Numbered from the stretch's first letter, positions 9,652 to 19,240 are shown. The stretch is 64,000 nucleotides of DNA from Shimazuella alba (GCF_009831235.1 NZ_WUUL01000001.1:186001-250000), one strand, 5' to 3'. The notes: generated by a model from the sequence alone, not told the origin. A program made the numbers and translations.

Positions 9652-10242
9652 TTGAAATTAGCTGATAAAGAATGTAGGAGAGAAGATTTTATTATCATAA
9701 CGGGTGGTCCTGGTGCTGGAAAAACAACCCTGCTGGATGAAATGCATAAAAACGGATACAAATATGTAGCCGAAGTAGCAAGAGATATCATTCAAACACA
9801 AGTTTCTACGAAAGGTGATGCTTTACCTTGGGCGGATACAGAAAAATATCGTGATTTGATGTTAGATAAATCGCTAGAAAGTTATTTTAGTGCTCCGTCC
9901 AACTCATCTAAGAGAATATTGTTTTTTGACAGAGGAATTCCAGATGTTTTGGCTTATTCAAACTTAATAAATCTTGTTGTTACAAAGAAATTAGAATTAG
10001 CTACAAGGAAATATCGATACAACCCCCATGTATTCATCTTACCTCCTTGGCAAGAAATATACAAAACAGACAATGAACGAGTTCAAGATTTTGCAGAAGC
10101 AGTAAAAACCTACAAATTCATATCTGAAACTTATGAGAAACTTGGCTATAAACTGATAGTTGTTCCCAGAATGGGTGTCAAACAAAGGATAGACTTTATT
10201 CTCAAACGTATTTCATGTTTGCTGAAAACCAGAAGAGATTAA
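9652..10242 (+). CDS. P-loop ATPase/kinase, AAA_28-like
   Basis: Small predicted NTPase. Walker A is ITGGPGAGKTTL near the N terminus; a Walker-B-like FFDRGIPD lies near residue 95, and YRYNPHVFILPPW resembles the AAA_28/nucleotide-kinase family seen as single genes in many bacteria. The substrate is unknown. I choose TTG 9652, five bases after GGAGGAG (9640-9646); the frame is open to 9622, but without a usable ribosome binding site. 196 aa. Monocistronic, between the glnA terminator and an insertion-sequence scar. Confidence 0.75.
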   Translation: MKLADKECRREDFIIITGGPGAGKTTLLDEMHKNGYKYVAEVARDIIQTQVSTKGDALPWADTEKYRDLMLDKSLESYFSAPSNSSKRILFFDRGIPDVLAYSNLINLVVTKKLELATRKYRYNPHVFILPPWQEIYKTDNERVQDFAEAVKTYKFISETYEKLGYKLIVVPRMGVKQRIDFILKRISCLLKTRRD

Positions 10243-10472
10243 TTCATCAGATACCTCCGCGTCCCCAATTCTTCCACGATTTCTCGATTGGTATAGTCGT
10301 TTTCTTTCATTTTTACTGCTTTCCACTTTTTGATTCCATTTTTTTGTAATGATAGACCCCGCAGAACGTCTAAACCAGAAGTGAGTACATGGATCTTACC
10401 TACCTTCCCTTTGGAAAACAAATGTTGTATCTTTCTTCTATCAATCTCTCCGAAAGAGTACTCCCACTTCAA
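10239..10472 (-). other. Unrecognised ORF, possibly an IS3 orfA fragment
   Basis: 77 codons ending inside the 3' edge of the ATPase gene. The last 30 residues, WKAVKMKENDYTNREIVEEL, resemble the helix-turn-helix of IS3-type OrfA proteins; the first 45 match nothing I know. Its N terminus reads out of the left-end hairpin of the adjacent IS200/IS605 element, so the frame may be accidental. Not confidently a gene. Confidence 0.25.
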
Positions 10473-11790
10473 GCATGAGCTAAGTGGGTGGTGAATGTCG
10501 GTTCGGCGTTAGCCGGAATTGGTTCAGAATATTTCCTTTTTTGTTTCCGAGTGTATCATCAGCCTTAAAAACAAGGAAGGAGACAGAAACATTGCACCAA
10601 GCATTCCGTTTTCGTTTGTATCCAACAAAAAAACAAGTCATTTCCATCCAAAAGTCCATGGGATCTAGTCGCTTTGTTTTCCATCATTTCTTAGCAAAAT
10701 GGAACGATACCTATCGGGAAACGGGGAAAGGGCTCATCTATTCGATTTGCGCCAAGCTTCTAACCTCCTTGAAATAACAGTTGGAATGGTTAAAAGAAGG
10801 GGATCCCTATGCGTTGCAATCCTCTTTACGGAATCTCGGTGATGCGTTTCAACGTTTCTTTCAAAAGCAAAACGACGCCCCGCTTTTCAAAAGTAAACGG
10901 AACTTACTCCAGTCCTATACCACCAAGATCGAAAAGAAAAATCAATTACCCAAAGGGAGTATCAAGGGAAATAAGATTAAACTCCCTAAACTGGGCTGGG
11001 TAACGTTTGCCAAGTTGAAGGAAGTAGAAGGGCGTATTCTCTCTGCCACTGTTCGCCGTACGCCATCGGGAAAATATTTTGTTTTGGTTCTTTGTAACTA
11101 CTGTCCTTATGTTCCAGTGGAGAAAGAGAAAGCGGTTGGAATCGACTTAGGATGAAAGCATTTCGCCATCCTTTCGGACGGGGAAAAAATAAACGCTTCT
11201 ATATACTTTCGAAAATAGGAGAAACAATTGGCGGAAGCGCAGCGAATTATGTATCGACGTACCAAAGGTGGTTCGAACTGGCAGAAAGCGCGTATCCAAG
11301 TAGCGAAGATCATGAGAAGATCACGAATGCCCGTCATGATTTCCTTCACAAGCTTTCTATGAAGTTGATTAAGTAATCAGCACGGAAGATTTGCAAGTGA
11401 ATAACATGGTGAAGGATCCTAAATTAGAGAAGTTTATTACCGATGCATCCTGGTCTGAATTTGTTTCCATGCTTCGAATACAAAGCAAAATGGTTTGGAA
11501 GAACGCTAGTGAAGGTCGGGAAAACTTTTCCCTCCAGCCAACGCTGTTCCCGTTGTGGATACAAAAACAAAGCGGTAAAGGATCTCCAATGAAGAAAATG
11601 GACATGTCTGGGATGCAGCGTTTTTTATGATCGAGATATCAATGCAGCTACGAATATCTTGCAAGAAGGATTAAGAGTAATCGCCGTAGGGGCTACGGTT
11701 TGAGCTTGGTTCACTTCCTTGGGATACCGAGGACTACCCAAGAATCCCCATTCTTTAAGCGTTAGCATAGGTGGAGGGAGAGTTCAATCA
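10463..11790 (+). mobile_element. Degenerate tnpB-only IS200/IS605-type element
   Basis: The left end carries a subterminal hairpin CCCACTT / AAGTGGG (10463-10469 and 10482-10488), as is usual for this group. Its only gene is a broken tnpB. The right end, AAGAATCCCC...TTTAAGCGTTAGC...GGTGGAGGGAG, has the shape of the tnpB 3' region that forms the guide-RNA scaffold and ends near 11786. No tnpA (Y1 transposase) is present. Exact ends are inferred from these hairpins. Confidence 0.7.
10592..11703 (+). pseudogene. tnpB: TnpB (RNA-guided nuclease) pseudogene
   Basis: TnpB is the RuvC-type RNA-guided endonuclease of IS200/IS605 elements. The N terminus HQAFRFRLYPTKKQ follows RBS GGAAGGAGA with a TTG start. 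The RuvC-I aspartate is intact in KAVGIDLG, the zinc ribbon reads CSRCGYKN...WTCLGC, and the RuvC-III aspartate lies in YDRDINAATNILQEG. The frame is broken by TAA at 10775, TGA just after GIDLG (11153-11155), frameshifts in 11160-11480 and TGA at about 11598 in the zinc ribbon. Not functional as encoded. Confidence 0.88.
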
Positions 11791-12235
11791 AGACGAATTT
11801 AACAATGAGATTGTCAGCTTTTGTATCATTACCGATCAAAATTTATTGCTTGTTTTGATAACGTTAGAAGATACCTGTTAAAAACGAACTGTGCTTGCAT
11901 TATCCTACATTTGGATCAAGGGGGAGTCTATACTTCCAAGGAATTTAAATGTAGAGCAGAAAAAGGCATTCTCACTAGCATGTCCTGTGAAGGAAACTGC
12001 CATGACAATGCCTTGATCGAATCTTTCCATTCCTAGCTAAATGTCAAAGGATTTTCTTCCTAAAGTTGTAAACAGACAACTAACTCTACTGTAGTTGAAA
12101 TGGAGAAAGATTACATTCATTCTTATAACCATTAACGCATTCAGCAAAGATTAAACTACCTGTTTCGCTTTTGATTATAGGCAATAGGTAGAATAGGTGT
12201 TTTATCTCTGTCTCAAAAATGGGGTTCAGTACAAA
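11784..12235 (+). pseudogene. IS3-family transposase OrfB remnant with right end
   Basis: The C-terminal DDE integrase core can be read through frame breaks: DEFNNEIVSF, then LHLDQGGVYTS with the second D, then GNCHDNALIESFHS with the catalytic E, then a segment like DYIHSYNH-RIQQRLNYL. Downstream, TCTCAAAAATGGGGTTCAGTA looks like the IS3 right terminus. Stops interrupt it at several places. The 5' half and OrfA are missing; the IS200/IS605 remnant ends at its left border. Confidence 0.8.
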
Positions 12236-12276
12236 AAGAAGTATAGGTTTTGTTGTGAATGAGATGGTGATGATAG

Positions 12277-12720
12277 TCAAGTAGTATGGTTAGAATAAAA
12301 TACTTTAGTGTAAAGCAACTTTAAAGCGTTGTCAATTTCTTCTAAATCTTTTTGCGAATCATCTTTTAACCGATCTAAAAATTTAGATTCTACTTTTTTG
12401 AAGATTTCTTGCATAAGTGCTTCTCCATTTTCCGATAGACAGATATACTGTTTCCGTCGATCTTCTACTCCAGATTCCTTTTTACATAATTTTTTTTCTT
12501 CTAATTTCTTAAGTTCCCGGCTTGTATTTGGCAGCGGCATATGAAGACAATCACTAAGCTGACTAAGAGTGGTAGGAGAGTTAGCTGCTACATATTCGAG
12601 AATTTTGAACTGAACAGGCGTAAGTCCCTCAGGTTTCACATCTTTAGTAATTTTGTCGGTTATTTGATGAACAGAAATCAAAAAATCAACAAATTTATAT
12701 GGGAAATGTTTTTTATCCAT
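12277..12720 (-). CDS. MarR-family transcriptional regulator
   Basis: Winged-helix regulator, 147 aa. The core TPVQFKILEYVAANSPTTLSQLSDCLHMP, recognition helix NTSRELKKLEEKKL and wing VEDRRKQYI are typical MarR. A cysteine sits in SDCLHM, and CKKES follows the recognition helix, so a thiol-based sensor is possible but not shown. I start at ATG 12720, after GAGGTG. It is divergent from a flavodoxin-like oxidoreductase and the shared region contains inverted repeats, so repression of both genes is likely. Confidence 0.85.
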   Translation of the reverse strand: MDKKHFPYKFVDFLISVHQITDKITKDVKPEGLTPVQFKILEYVAANSPTTLSQLSDCLHMPLPNTSRELKKLEEKKLCKKESGVEDRRKQYICLSENGEALMQEIFKKVESKFLDRLKDDSQKDLEEIDNALKLLYTKVFYSNHTT

Positions 12721-12767
12721 CACTTTCACCTCATTTACAAAATAACAAAATGATTATCAAAAAACAA

Positions 12768-12821
12768 TTATCATTTGACAACAAAAAGCGTTCGTGCTAT
12801 TATTTTGTTATCATTTGATAA
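12768..12821 (+). promoter_or_regulatory. Promoter with two matching operator dyads (MarR target, predicted)
   Basis: TTGACA (12775-12780), 17 bases, TATTAT (12798-12803) points to the oxidoreductase. A 14-base dyad TTATCA-TT-TGATAA at 12808-12821 lies just after the -10, and a copy with one change, TTATCA-TT-TGACAA, at 12768-12781 covers the -35. The copies start exactly 40 bases apart. A further TGATTATCA lies at 12751. These are the obvious sites for the divergent MarR protein. Confidence 0.75.
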
Positions 12822-12835
12822 TTAAGAGGTGCATG

Positions 12836-13423
12836 ATGAAAACACTTATTATTTTTACACATCCCAATCACCAGAGTTTATGTTATGCATTTTTGCAAAA
12901 AGTACTCCAAGGAAGCAGTGAAAATCCTAATATAACAGATGTGAAAGTATTGGATTTATATAAGGAGGAGTTTAATCCTGTTTTAATTTTCAATAAGCAG
13001 AAAAAAAGAAGGGATATGCACTTAGATTCCCAATTAAAAAAATATCGAGAGCAAATAACATGGGCTGAAAAAATAGTTTTTATATATCCAATCTGGTGGG
13101 GAAGACCTCCTGCTATGTTATTAGGATATATTGATCAAATATTTGCTTCTAATTTTGCCTATAAGGATAAGGGAGGACTTTTACCAGAAGGATTATTAAA
13201 AGGAAAGTCTGCTGTCTGTATTTCTACGATGATGGGACCCAAGTATTATCCTTTGGTTTGGCTAAATAATGCACCAAAAGTTTTGATGAAGAAAGCATTA
13301 TTGAATTATGTTGGCATAAGAAAAGTGAAGTTTTTTGAATTTGGGAGTATGGAAAGCCCAAAGGGAAGACAGAAAGAAAAATTAGATAAAATATACAAGT
13401 ATTTTAAGACGTTGAATGGTTAG
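12836..13423 (+). CDS. NAD(P)H-dependent flavodoxin-fold oxidoreductase (NQO1/MdaB/YwrO-like)
   Basis: Predicted FMN or FAD quinone/nitro reductase. The N terminus KTLIIFTHPNHQS is the flavodoxin-fold phosphate loop of this family, and KIVFIYPIWWGRPPAMLLGYIDQIF is the conserved flavin-contact motif. 195 aa. ATG 12836 is six bases after AAGAGG. Pairing with a divergent MarR regulator is common for such enzymes and suggests induction by quinones or other electrophiles. A small hairpin TGCTGT/ACAGCA follows the stop. Confidence 0.88.
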   Translation: MKTLIIFTHPNHQSLCYAFLQKVLQGSSENPNITDVKVLDLYKEEFNPVLIFNKQKKRRDMHLDSQLKKYREQITWAEKIVFIYPIWWGRPPAMLLGYIDQIFASNFAYKDKGGLLPEGLLKGKSAVCISTMMGPKYYPLVWLNNAPKVLMKKALLNYVGIRKVKFFEFGSMESPKGRQKEKLDKIYKYFKTLNG

Positions 13424-13499
13424 GATTGTAAGGGATGCTGTTTTACAGCAACTATTGTTTAACCGTGAACACGATTATAAGGGGAGCATGGTTTTTTAC

Positions 13500-13985
13500 C
13501 TGAGTTAATGCTAAATTCCTTGTTAGATTTATTGACCCAAGATGGGATGAAGAAGAACATGGAACCTCAGAGCCTAGCTGATGGAACCTTTCGTAACTAT
13601 GAGTATAAGCGCTGGTTGCGGGAAAAGGATCAGCGTGAATCTCTATCAACAATGCATTGAGAATGCTGTCCTTCCAACTATGTGGTTTGGTTGGAAGGAT
13701 ACCTTCTTGATGGAGGTAACCGACTCACTACTACGCAGGCCATGTCCCCTACGGTATCATCTGGGATATCAACCATGGTCTTGCTCACAAAAAACTACTA
13801 TGACCTGTTCAAGGAAAAGTTTGGCGTGCTCGGTGGTTTTGTTCCTGTCTACAGCGATCCTGCGTTTGAAGAGATTCCACAACTGAGGGATTTCATTCAC
13901 ACAGGAGAAGGAAAAGGAAACAGAAAAGTATCGAGAGTTGGAGTTCTACTCTAGTAGGTATAAAAGGTTCTAAGACCTTTTGCAA
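13500..13985 (+). pseudogene. Unrecognised decayed coding remnant
   Basis: Two overlapping reading frames, neither with a ribosome binding site, share a stretch with coding-like composition and slightly higher GC than the flanks. One frame reads YLLDGGNRLTTTQAMSPTVS and then LLTKNYYDLFKEKFGVLGGF to a stop at 13954. I cannot assign a family; it looks like a frameshifted gene of phage or plasmid type. It ends with AAAAGGT/ACCTTTT (13962-13981) and a second hairpin, GCCGGTTG/CAACCGGC, at 14011-14043. Confidence 0.4.
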
Positions 13986-14079
13986 CTTCGGGTCTTTTAG
14001 AGCAGTCGGGGCCGGTTGCATCTTATGCAGATGATCAACCGGCTTGGTTATGCAGAGTATTATTTTAATATTTTTCTTC

Positions 14080-15372
14080 TTAATATATAAAAATTAACCA
14101 TAGGTAAAGTCCTGATAAGGTGATAAATAAAGTAGGGATGGTCAGGAGAAACCCGATTTTAAAATAATATCCCCATCCAATGCGGATATTCTTTTGTGCG
14201 AGTAGATGAAGCCAAATCAGAGTTGCAAGAGAACCAATAGGAGTTATTTTAGGTCCCAGATCAGAACCGATTACATTTGCATAGATTAGAGCTTCTCTCA
14301 TTATACCAGTTGTAGGAGTTTCACTTATTGCTAGAGCATTGATCATCAAAGTGGGTAAGTTATTCATCATGGAAGATAATACTGCTGCTAAAAATCCAGT
14401 ACCTATTGTAGCAATGTATAAGCCAGATTGTGTGAACCAAGTGATAATTTGACTAAGATTGTCTGTTAGGCCGGCATTTTTTAAACCATATACCACTACA
14501 TACATGCCTATCGAAAAAATGACAATAGACCATGGAGCTTTTTTAATAATGCTTTCTATTTGAATTGATTTTCTTTTTTGAGCGGCAACAATTAAAATAA
14601 TCGCAGCAAAACTGACGACGAAAGAAACAGGTATTTTTAAATATTCACTAATGAAATATCCCGTAAACAACAAACACAAAGTAAACCAAGTTAATTTAAA
14701 TAGCATGGTATCTCGAATAGCTTCATTTGGTTGTTTTAACTGGCTTAAGTCATATTTTTTGGGAATGCTTTTATGAAAACATAGAAACAGCACCAATAAA
14801 CTTGCGCTGATCGAAAACAAGTTAGGGACTAGCATTCTTGTCGCATACTCTACAAATCCAATATGGAAATAGTCAGAGGAAACGATATTTGTTAAGTTAC
14901 TGATGATGAAAGGAAGAGATGCAGTATCTGCAATAAAGCCACTTGCCATAATGAAAGCAAGAACCATCCTTTCTTCAAATTGGAGCACTCGAACCATGGC
15001 TAGGACGATTGGGGTGAGGATGAGTGCTGTTCCATCATTGGTGAAAAATGCAGAAACAACAGCTCCTAAAAGAATGACATAAACAAATAGTTTATATCCA
15101 TTTCCTTTTGCTAGGCGAGCCATATGAAGAGCTGCCCATTCAAAGAAACCTATCTCATCCATAATGGAAGAAATAAGGATGATCGCTACAAATGCAAGTG
15201 TCGCATTCCATACAATTCCTGTAACTGTCCATACATCTTCTAAATGAACTACACCAACTAATAAAGCTAAACTTCCGCCGACAGTAGCTGACCAGCCAAT
15301 CGATAATCCTTTGGGCTGCCAGATAACAAAAATTAAAGTAATCACAAAGATAACAACAGCTACAAATGACAT
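14080..15372 (-). CDS. ArsB/NhaD-type membrane transporter (arsenite efflux family)
   Basis: Polytopic membrane protein, 430 aa, with about eleven hydrophobic segments. [19 protein letters not shown] and the late [12 protein letters not shown] and [16 protein letters not shown] segments are the paired motifs of the ArsB/ion-transporter superfamily. It is annotated in many bacilli as an arsenical pump, but without arsR or arsC nearby the substrate is not proven and could be another anion. I choose ATG 15372, nine bases after AAAGGAG; an upstream start at 15393 would place that site inside the gene. Confidence 0.8.
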   Translation of the reverse strand: MSFVAVVIFVITLIFVIWQPKGLSIGWSATVGGSLALLVGVVHLEDVWTVTGIVWNATLAFVAIILISSIMDEIGFFEWAALHMARLAKGNGYKLFVYVILLGAVVSAFFTNDGTALILTPIVLAMVRVLQFEERMVLAFIMASGFIADTASLPFIISNLTNIVSSDYFHIGFVEYATRMLVPNLFSISASLLVLFLCFHKSIPKKYDLSQLKQPNEAIRDTMLFKLTWFTLCLLFTGYFISEYLKIPVSFVVSFAAIILIVAAQKRKSIQIESIIKKAPWSIVIFSIGMYVVVYGLKNAGLTDNLSQIITWFTQSGLYIATIGTGFLAAVLSSMMNNLPTLMINALAISETPTTGIMREALIYANVIGSDLGPKITPIGSLATLIWLHLLAQKNIRIGWGYYFKIGFLLTIPTLFITLSGLYLWLIFIY

Positions 15373-15423
15373 GAATCCAGTCTCCTTTGCCATTTACTAG
15401 AAGGGGGCTTATGATGAAATTGG

Positions 15424-15456
15424 GCACAAAAAAAGTGAGGATATATTCCTCACTTT
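15424..15456 (-). terminator. Terminator between DUF4309 lipoprotein gene and arsB-like gene
   Basis: AAAGTGAGGA, five-base loop, TCCTCACTTT, with a run of T on the minus strand. It separates the upstream lipoprotein gene from the transporter. Confidence 0.85.
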
Positions 15457-15496
15457 CATTATAGTTGTTATTGTCTTCCAATTCGTTATGTTTCCT

Positions 15497-16153
15497 CTAT
15501 TTATCTTTTGCCTCTTCTTTTTTCTTTTCTCCTTTTTTCTCTTTTTTCTCCTGTTTCTTAAATGCAGCTTCTGAATATACAGATGAGTGATGAATAGTAG
15601 GGTCATCTTTCGTTAGTTCATAGATTAATTTGAGCTGAAATCCATTTACATCATATATATAAATGGATTCACCTGTATTGTGTTTAATCCTCGTAGGAAC
15701 GCCTAAGATTTTAACAACCTCTGAGCGTGTTATCTTCTTCAACTTTGGATCATGGGAGCGCATATCATAGATAAGATCATCTTTGCCTACTCCGATATCT
15801 AGGTTGCGCTTGCTATAAATATAATAAGGAAAGTCTTTACTTTTGGCGTTAGGTTCTCCATACTTCTTTTTTACGTCCGATAAGGTGTGTTTATTTGCAG
15901 CAAATTCGCTTCCGATTACTTTACCTGATCCTGCAAGAGCTAGTGATTCTAATAAATATTTTTGATGATCAGGATTAATTGTTTTTGGTTGGATAGGTAC
16001 ATGAACCTTTTTGGAAGAATGGGTACTTTCCAAATGATTGGATGTGGTAGTTGTTGCTGGTTCCGATTTTGATTCTTGAAAAGGTAATATAAAGTCACAA
16101 CCACTTAATAACAATAGGACAAAAAATATACAAGAAGAGCGAAAAAACTGCAT
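15497..16153 (-). CDS. DUF4309 (YjgB-like) lipoprotein
   Basis: Predicted lipoprotein: hydrophobic signal ending in LLLLLSGC, so cysteine 19 would be lipidated. A low-complexity linker follows, then a DUF4309 domain recognisable by GKVIGSEFAANKHTLSDVKK and the tandem LGVPTRIK/YGEPNAK segments; the last 25 residues are a very charged KKEKKGEKKKEE tail. Function unknown. A shorter secreted paralogue lies at 55239-55733 with the matching GHVINSEFGVNSQ motif. Monocistronic. Confidence 0.8.
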   Translation of the reverse strand: MQFFRSSCIFFVLLLLSGCDFILPFQESKSEPATTTTSNHLESTHSSKKVHVPIQPKTINPDHQKYLLESLALAGSGKVIGSEFAANKHTLSDVKKKYGEPNAKSKDFPYYIYSKRNLDIGVGKDDLIYDMRSHDPKLKKITRSEVVKILGVPTRIKHNTGESIYIYDVNGFQLKLIYELTKDDPTIHHSSVYSEAAFKKQEKKEKKGEKKKEEAKDK

Positions 16154-16194
16154 GCAATAGCCTCCATAGATTCAATATGTAAGGTTATTTTTTA

Positions 16195-17076
16195 TTAAAT
16201 TTTATTTGCTAGTAGCTTATATAGTGCATGTGTACCGCTGTTTTCTTCCCCTTTCTCCGCTAATTCCTCATATAAAGATTTTGCTAATGCGAGCCCAGGG
16301 GTGTTAATGCCCATTTCTTTAGCAGAGTCCAGAGCAATTCTCATATCTTTGATAAAGTGTTTGACAAAAAAGCCTGGGGAAAAGTCTTCGGCAATAATAC
16401 GGGGACCCAGATTGCTGAGTGACCAACTTCCAGCTGATCCAGCAGAAATGCTTTTTAGGACAGTAGTAGGATCAAGTCCAGCTTTCTCTGCATAGAGAAT
16501 CGCCTCACATACTGCCATCATTCCTGAAGCAATAGCGATCTGGTTGCTCATTTTTGTGTGCTGACCAGCACCTGCTCCTCCCTGTAAAAGTACATTTGTT
16601 CCCATGGTGTGTAGGATAGGAGAAACAGCTTCAAAAGCATCTTCGTCTCCACCTACCATAATCGTTAATTTTGCATCTCGAGCGCCAATATCTCCTCCAG
16701 AAACAGGAGCATCCAGTGCATAAATACCTGTGTCTTTTGCTGCTTGATAGATTTGTTTTGCTAGAGATGGAGTAGAAGTTGTCATGTCGATGACATAGGA
16801 ACCTGTACCAGCATTTGCTAAAATTCCTTCACTACCAAAATATGTTTCCTCTACATCTTTTGGGTAGCCGATCATGGTTATGATCACATTCGCTTCTTTT
16901 GCAACTTCTGCTACGGTACTTGTCCATTTCGCACCTAATTGAACAAGCTCATCCGTTTTTGCTTTGGTACGGTTATATACCAAAAGAGAATATCCAGCTT
17001 TGATTAAGTGTGTTGCCATCGATTTTCCCATAACTCCAGTACCGATAAATCCAATTGTAGGGTTTTTTGTTAGCAT
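16195..17076 (-). CDS. 3-hydroxyisobutyrate dehydrogenase-like NAD(P)-dependent oxidoreductase
   Basis: Beta-hydroxyacid dehydrogenase. The Rossmann loop GFIGTGVMGKSMATHL is at the N terminus, the DAPVSGGDIGAR substrate motif is near residue 120, and the catalytic lysine region GAGQHTKMSNQ is near residue 170. 293 aa, family length. I choose ATG 17076 with AAGGAG upstream; the frame remains open to 17136 but with unconserved residues. The exact acid oxidised cannot be told from sequence. No metabolic partner genes adjoin it. Confidence 0.88.
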   Translation of the reverse strand: MLTKNPTIGFIGTGVMGKSMATHLIKAGYSLLVYNRTKAKTDELVQLGAKWTSTVAEVAKEANVIITMIGYPKDVEETYFGSEGILANAGTGSYVIDMTTSTPSLAKQIYQAAKDTGIYALDAPVSGGDIGARDAKLTIMVGGDEDAFEAVSPILHTMGTNVLLQGGAGAGQHTKMSNQIAIASGMMAVCEAILYAEKAGLDPTTVLKSISAGSAGSWSLSNLGPRIIAEDFSPGFFVKHFIKDMRIALDSAKEMGINTPGLALAKSLYEELAEKGEENSGTHALYKLLANKI

Positions 17077-17352
17077 GAATATGCAACTCCTTTGTCGATA
17101 TAAGAACAATGTACCTGTACGAAAGATAGGAAGCAAGTGAAAGTGAATTCGAAACGGTTATCTTTCAATTTACCATCATACCCTTTTAATCGAAAGCTGT
17201 GTATATACCAAAGATGAAAGAATAAAGGTTTCGGAAATTTTTGTCGAAAATTAGTCAATGGTAATATGCGTTATATTTCACCGAGTATCCTATTTTTCAA
17301 AACAATAATACTGAGCTTAACATTTAGCAAAAGTATTTTTTGAGGTGAAGAA

Positions 17353-18024
17353 ATGAGTAAGATAGGTTTGCTGTTGGTCCTTTCATTATTATGGGTAACA
17401 GTGGGGTGTAGTGATCATCCTACACAAGCAGATGAAGCAAATGGGCATACGCCAACAGAAATTGCAGTGAGATATTTGACAGCAGATATTCAAAAAAATA
17501 TACGTAGACAAATGGAGTTGGCAACATCAACACTGCAGGAAAGTCTAAAAGAGAGTACAGAGGATCAATACGAATATTTTTCTGCCTATAAGTTGCAGTT
17601 TGGACCAGAAAATAAGAGCCAGCTGGATAAAAATTATCAATTAGAAGAATTTAAGTTGAATGAAACGACTTATTTCTGTCGATTTTCTGGGACATACAAG
17701 AGTGAGGATATATGAAAAGATAGAATACTAAAAGTGATACTTTATAGAGGGAATTGGAAAGTTTAAGCGATAAATGCAGAAGATAACTTTAAGCAAAATA
17801 AAGTAAAAATTACACAAGAAGAAAAGGATAGGCTTAATAAGAAAAAAACAAATTTATTGATATCTTGGGACTGGTCATATACCCGAGAAAAAAGTGAACT
17901 TCAAGCTTATTATGAGAATCGATTGGAAAAAAACGATTCTGTAATTGAAATGAAAAAAGACAATAACACGTATTTCTATCTTGTAGATACTTTATTCTAT
18001 GTTAAAGTGAAGAAAGAAAATTGA
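17353..18024 (+). pseudogene. Lipoprotein pseudogene with two in-frame stops
   Basis: Starts as a normal lipoprotein: RBS GAGGTGA, signal MSKIGLLLVLSLLWVTVGC with a lipobox cysteine. The same frame runs on for about 224 codons, interrupted only by TGA at 17713-17715 and TAA near 17764. The part after the stops keeps coding character (TFFQNK-type alternation, SWDWSYTREKSELQAYYENR, a second YFYLVDTLFYVKV strand that echoes TYFCRFSGTYK). Two point-mutation stops in one frame indicate recent decay. Confidence 0.7.
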
Positions 18025-18112
18025 TGAGTGGAAAGCCCAAGAAGATGGCATAAGAGTAATGGAAATATTTTTGGAGGAGAGAAGTGTTAACAGAATTAAA
18101 AATCCCCTAAAT

Positions 18113-18145
18113 AACAAAAGCTGACCATAAAGGTCAGCTTTTGTT
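18113..18145. terminator. Bidirectional terminator
   Basis: 14-base perfect stem AACAAAAGCTGACC / GGTCAGCTTTTGTT between the decayed lipoprotein gene (+) and corA (-); it serves both strands. Confidence 0.85.
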
Positions 18146-19083
18146 CATAAATACCGCTTTTTCCAAAATACAAACGTCGTAATACTAGACAATGCAATAG
18201 AAACAATCATAATAACAGCAAAAGCATGGGGAGAGCGTTGAAAAGGAATTGGGATATTCATTCCATAGACACTCGCGATCATGATGGGAAAGGTCAAGAT
18301 AATCGTCAGTGAGGTCAAGATTTTCATGACGTTATTTACATTGTTAGAGATCACAGAAGCAAAGGTATCCATTAAACCACTGACGATAGGAGTATAGATT
18401 TCTGCCATCTCAATCGCCTGTCTGTTTTCAATAATGACATCTTCTAGTAACTCTTGATCTTGCTCATAGAGTCGTAAATGTTGACCTCTTGATATTTTTT
18501 GAGTCACCACTTGGTTTGTTTTCAAAGAGGTAGTAAAGTATACCAAGCTTTTTTGCAAGTTCAATAAAGAGAAGAGCTCTTGGTTTTTTAGCGATTGACG
18601 TAGTTCTTTTTCAATTTCGTTCGTTTTTCGATTGATTTGTTTCAAATAAGCTAGATAGTATGTGGAGACAGCATGCAAGAGTTGTAAAACAAAACGAGTT
18701 TTCATGAAGGTATAAAAGTTCTTTACCTTTTTACGTGTGAAATCTTCTAAGATAGGTGTTTCTTTCAAACAGACAGTAATTAAGAAATCTCTTGTGACAA
18801 TAATACCGAGTGGGATGGTAATAAATTTTTCTCGTTTGGTTCCGTTTGGAGTCATAATAGGTAAGTCAATAATAATCAGTGTGCCTTCATCTTCTTTTTC
18901 AATACGTGATTTTTCTTCTTCGTCGAGTGGGTCCTTGATAAAATAAGATGGAATTTCTGCAGCTTTTACAACATCATCTATTTCTTCTTCTGTTGGATTA
19001 ATTAAATGAATCCAAGTTCCTTTTATATATTCATTCATCAACGCAAGTTGACCCTGCGTATTGGAGCGATAAATTTTTAACAT
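18145..19083 (-). CDS. corA: CorA-family magnesium transporter
   Basis: Pentameric Mg2+ channel of the inner membrane. It has a long soluble N-terminal half with acidic helices, then two C-terminal membrane segments; the signature YGMN sits at the end of the first, followed by IPIPFQ. The C-terminal KKRYL is also typical. I choose ATG 19083 with RBS AGAGGTGA; a GTG three codons upstream is less likely. The M-box riboswitch and terminator upstream support Mg2+ as substrate. 312 aa. Confidence 0.93.
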   Translation of the reverse strand: MLKIYRSNTQGQLALMNEYIKGTWIHLINPTEEEIDDVVKAAEIPSYFIKDPLDEEEKSRIEKEDEGTLIIIDLPIMTPNGTKREKFITIPLGIIVTRDFLITVCLKETPILEDFTRKKVKNFYTFMKTRFVLQLLHAVSTYYLAYLKQINRKTNEIEKELRQSLKNQELFSLLNLQKSLVYFTTSLKTNQVVTQKISRGQHLRLYEQDQELLEDVIIENRQAIEMAEIYTPIVSGLMDTFASVISNNVNNVMKILTSLTIILTFPIMIASVYGMNIPIPFQRSPHAFAVIMIVSIALSSITTFVFWKKRYL

Positions 19084-19240
19084 AGATGTCACCTCTGCTT
19101 CCTCACATCGAAGAAAAATGGGGATTGCTTCTCATTCGATGTGTGTGTTGTTTATTCATAACGATCGACGTAAATCCTATTGCCGGATCATCGGTAAGAA
19201 TGATCCCCACCTCCCTTGATAATTGGTAACAGATGTACAG

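Noticed and set aside
10590-11790. Active RNA-guided TnpB system
   Set aside because: Multiple stops and frameshifts, one directly after the RuvC-I aspartate, make it non-functional as encoded.
12086-12280. 64-codon minus ORF between the IS3 remnant and the MarR gene
   Set aside because: Antisense to readable OrfB text; no start signal.
17713-17715. TGA inside the lipoprotein frame as a possible selenocysteine or readthrough codon
   Set aside because: A second stop, TAA, occurs about 50 bases later in the same frame and no SECIS-like stem is visible. Decay is simpler.
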